Below, one piece after another: positions 4,539-5,652 of a stretch of 5,652 nucleotides of DNA; the first letter of the stretch is position 1, and each line of letters begins with the position of its first letter. The translations under genes were made by a program, and so were the position numbers. The notes beneath the pieces were generated by a model, which was not told where the DNA came from, ran no database searches, and worked only from the letters and a program-made list of their open reading frames with translations. The stretch comes from CAZVYJ01 sp964631565 (GTDB lineage: Bacteria; Planctomycetota; Phycisphaerae; SM23-33), in NCBI GenBank assembly GCA_964631565.1, contig CAZVYJ010000093.1, positions 1-5,652 of the forward strand. Direction: 5' to 3'.

Positions 4539-5652
4539 ATGGCCCTGTTTGATGAATCCGAGAATGCTGCGATAGCCGCCGGCGCGCCGCTGGCCGTGCG
4601 CATGAGGCCGCGGTCTGTCGATGAGATACTCGGGCAGGATGATTTTCTCGGCCCTGGCAAGATGCTTCGGCGGATGCTGGAGGCCGACAAGCTTTCCAGC
4701 CTGATTTTTTACGGCCCGCCCGGCAGCGGCAAGACAACGCTCGCGCATGTAATCGCGATGCACTGCGACTGCGAGTTTCACATGCTCAACGCGGCGTCGG
4801 CGTCGGTGAAGGATGTCCGCGACATAATCGAGCGGGCAAGGGCGACTCTCGCGTCGATGGGGCGCAAGACTGTGCTGTTCCTCGACGAGCTGCACCGCTT
4901 CAACCGCGCGCAGCAGGACGTGCTGCTGAACGACGTCGAGAGCGGGCTGATAATTCTCATCGGCGCGACGACGGAGAACCCGTTCTACACAATCAACTCG
5001 CCGCTGCTTTCGCGCTCGACAATATTCCAGTTCGCAGCACTCAGTGAGGATGACATACTCGCGCTTCTTCGCCGCGCACTGGCCGACAAGGAACGCGGCC
5101 TGGGCAAAATGAAAATCGACGCGCACGACGATGCCCTGCGCCACCTTGCGACGATATGCGACGGCGACGCCCGTCGCGCGCTTACCGCGCTTGAGGTTGG
5201 CGTCATCAGCCAGTCCAAATACACCGACGAGGGCAAGGCGATTGTTTTCGACCTTGCAGCTGCCCAGGAATCCATCCAGGCCAAGGCAATCCAGTACGAT
5301 CAGGGCGGCGACATGCACTACGACGCAGCCAGCGCGTTCATAAAGTCCATGCGCGGCAGCGATCCGGACGCGGCTGTCTACTGGCTGGCGCGTATGCTGA
5401 CAGCCGGCGAAGACCCGCGGTTCATCGCGCGGCGAATCGCGATTCTGGCCAGCGAAGACGTGGGCAACGCCGACCCTCGGGCAATTTCCGTGGCGGCGGC
5501 GGCCTTCGAAATAACCGAGCGAATCGGCATGCCGGAGTGCCAGATTACGCTTGCGCAGGCGGCTATCTATATGGCCTGCGCGCCGAAATCCAACGCCTCG
5601 TACCGCGCCATCGCCGAGGCGACCGACGACGTGAAGAACAACCGCACCATAC
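4539..5652 (+). CDS. rarA: Replication-associated recombination protein A, AAA+ ATPase (runs off right edge)
   Basis: The frame from ATG 4539 is open to the window edge and gives 371 residues; the family is usually about 430-450, so roughly the last 70-85 are missing. RarA (MgsA, relative of eukaryotic WRNIP1/Mgs1) is a homotetrameric ATPase acting at stalled replication forks with SSB. Visible motifs are LAVRMRPRSVDEILGQ (18-33), Walker A GPPGSGKT (59-66), Walker B VLFLDE followed by LHRFN (112-122), sensor 1 GATTENP (142-148), arginine finger LLSR (156-159), sensor 2 GDARRAL (209-215), and the RarA-specific C-terminal segments YDAASAFIKSMRGSDPDAAVYW (in part), ASEDVGNADPRA and CAPKSNASY. 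Start choice: an in-frame TAG at 4503 limits the 5' end, and ATG 4539 yields the usual short N-terminal tail; no clear ribosome site precedes it. It is divergent from the regulator operon and probably unrelated in function. Confidence 0.96.
   Translation, partial: MALFDESENAAIAAGAPLAVRMRPRSVDEILGQDDFLGPGKMLRRMLEADKLSSLIFYGPPGSGKTTLAHVIAMHCDCEFHMLNAASASVKDVRDIIERARATLASMGRKTVLFLDELHRFNRAQQDVLLNDVESGLIILIGATTENPFYTINSPLLSRSTIFQFAALSEDDILALLRRALADKERGLGKMKIDAHDDALRHLATICDGDARRALTALEVGVISQSKYTDEGKAIVFDLAAAQESIQAKAIQYDQGGDMHYDAASAFIKSMRGSDPDAAVYWLARMLTAGEDPRFIARRIAILASEDVGNADPRAISVAAAAFEITERIGMPECQITLAQAAIYMACAPKSNASYRAIAEATDDVKNNRTI

Noticed and set aside
4350..5318. A 322-codon open frame on the minus strand opposite rarA
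   Set aside because: It lies antisense to a gene with every RarA motif intact. Its protein is rich in Arg, His and Ala with no recognisable domain. Long antisense frames are common opposite G+C-rich genes.

Overview
The window carries four genes on the minus strand and one on the plus strand. All genes are compact and G+C-rich, separated by A+T-rich intergenic stretches. A PEP-CTERM (exosortase-sorted) secreted protein, several GntR/LacI-type chimeric regulators and a RarA whose N-terminus runs MALFDESEN... together suggest a Gram-negative member of the PVC superphylum, perhaps a Planctomycetota/Phycisphaerae-like or Lentisphaerae-like bacterium. This placement is inference from protein style; no rRNA or other phylogenetic marker is present beyond partial rarA.

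Layout. Reading the minus strand from right to left: a sigma70-like consensus promoter (4228-4255) drives a GntR-type regulator with a LacI-like sensor domain (3038-4192). After 66 nt comes a secreted kelch-like protein with a PEP-CTERM tail (1934-2971), and after that a strong intrinsic terminator (1849-1883). A second promoter (1646-1673) drives a paralogous regulator (493-1581). It is followed, after 131 nt with no visible terminator, by another secreted protein whose C-terminus lies beyond the left edge (1-361). On the plus strand rarA, the AAA+ replication-recombination ATPase, starts at 4539 and runs off the right edge.

How the genes work together. The minus-strand genes form two copies of the same arrangement: a one-component, ligand-sensing repressor-like regulator immediately upstream of, and co-directional with, a signal-peptide-bearing protein. 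The two regulators are clear paralogs. The two secreted proteins are not recognisably related to each other. Each regulator promoter carries a different inverted repeat that could be an autoregulatory operator. The likely reading is two ligand-responsive units (the ligand is unknown, possibly a sugar given the LacI-like sensor fold) that control cell-surface or exported proteins together with their own regulator. rarA is a housekeeping neighbour, divergently transcribed, and probably functionally unrelated.

Nothing in the window indicates a mobile element, CRISPR array, RNA gene or defence system. The repeated regulator/secreted-protein arrangement and its candidate operators are the most interesting content.
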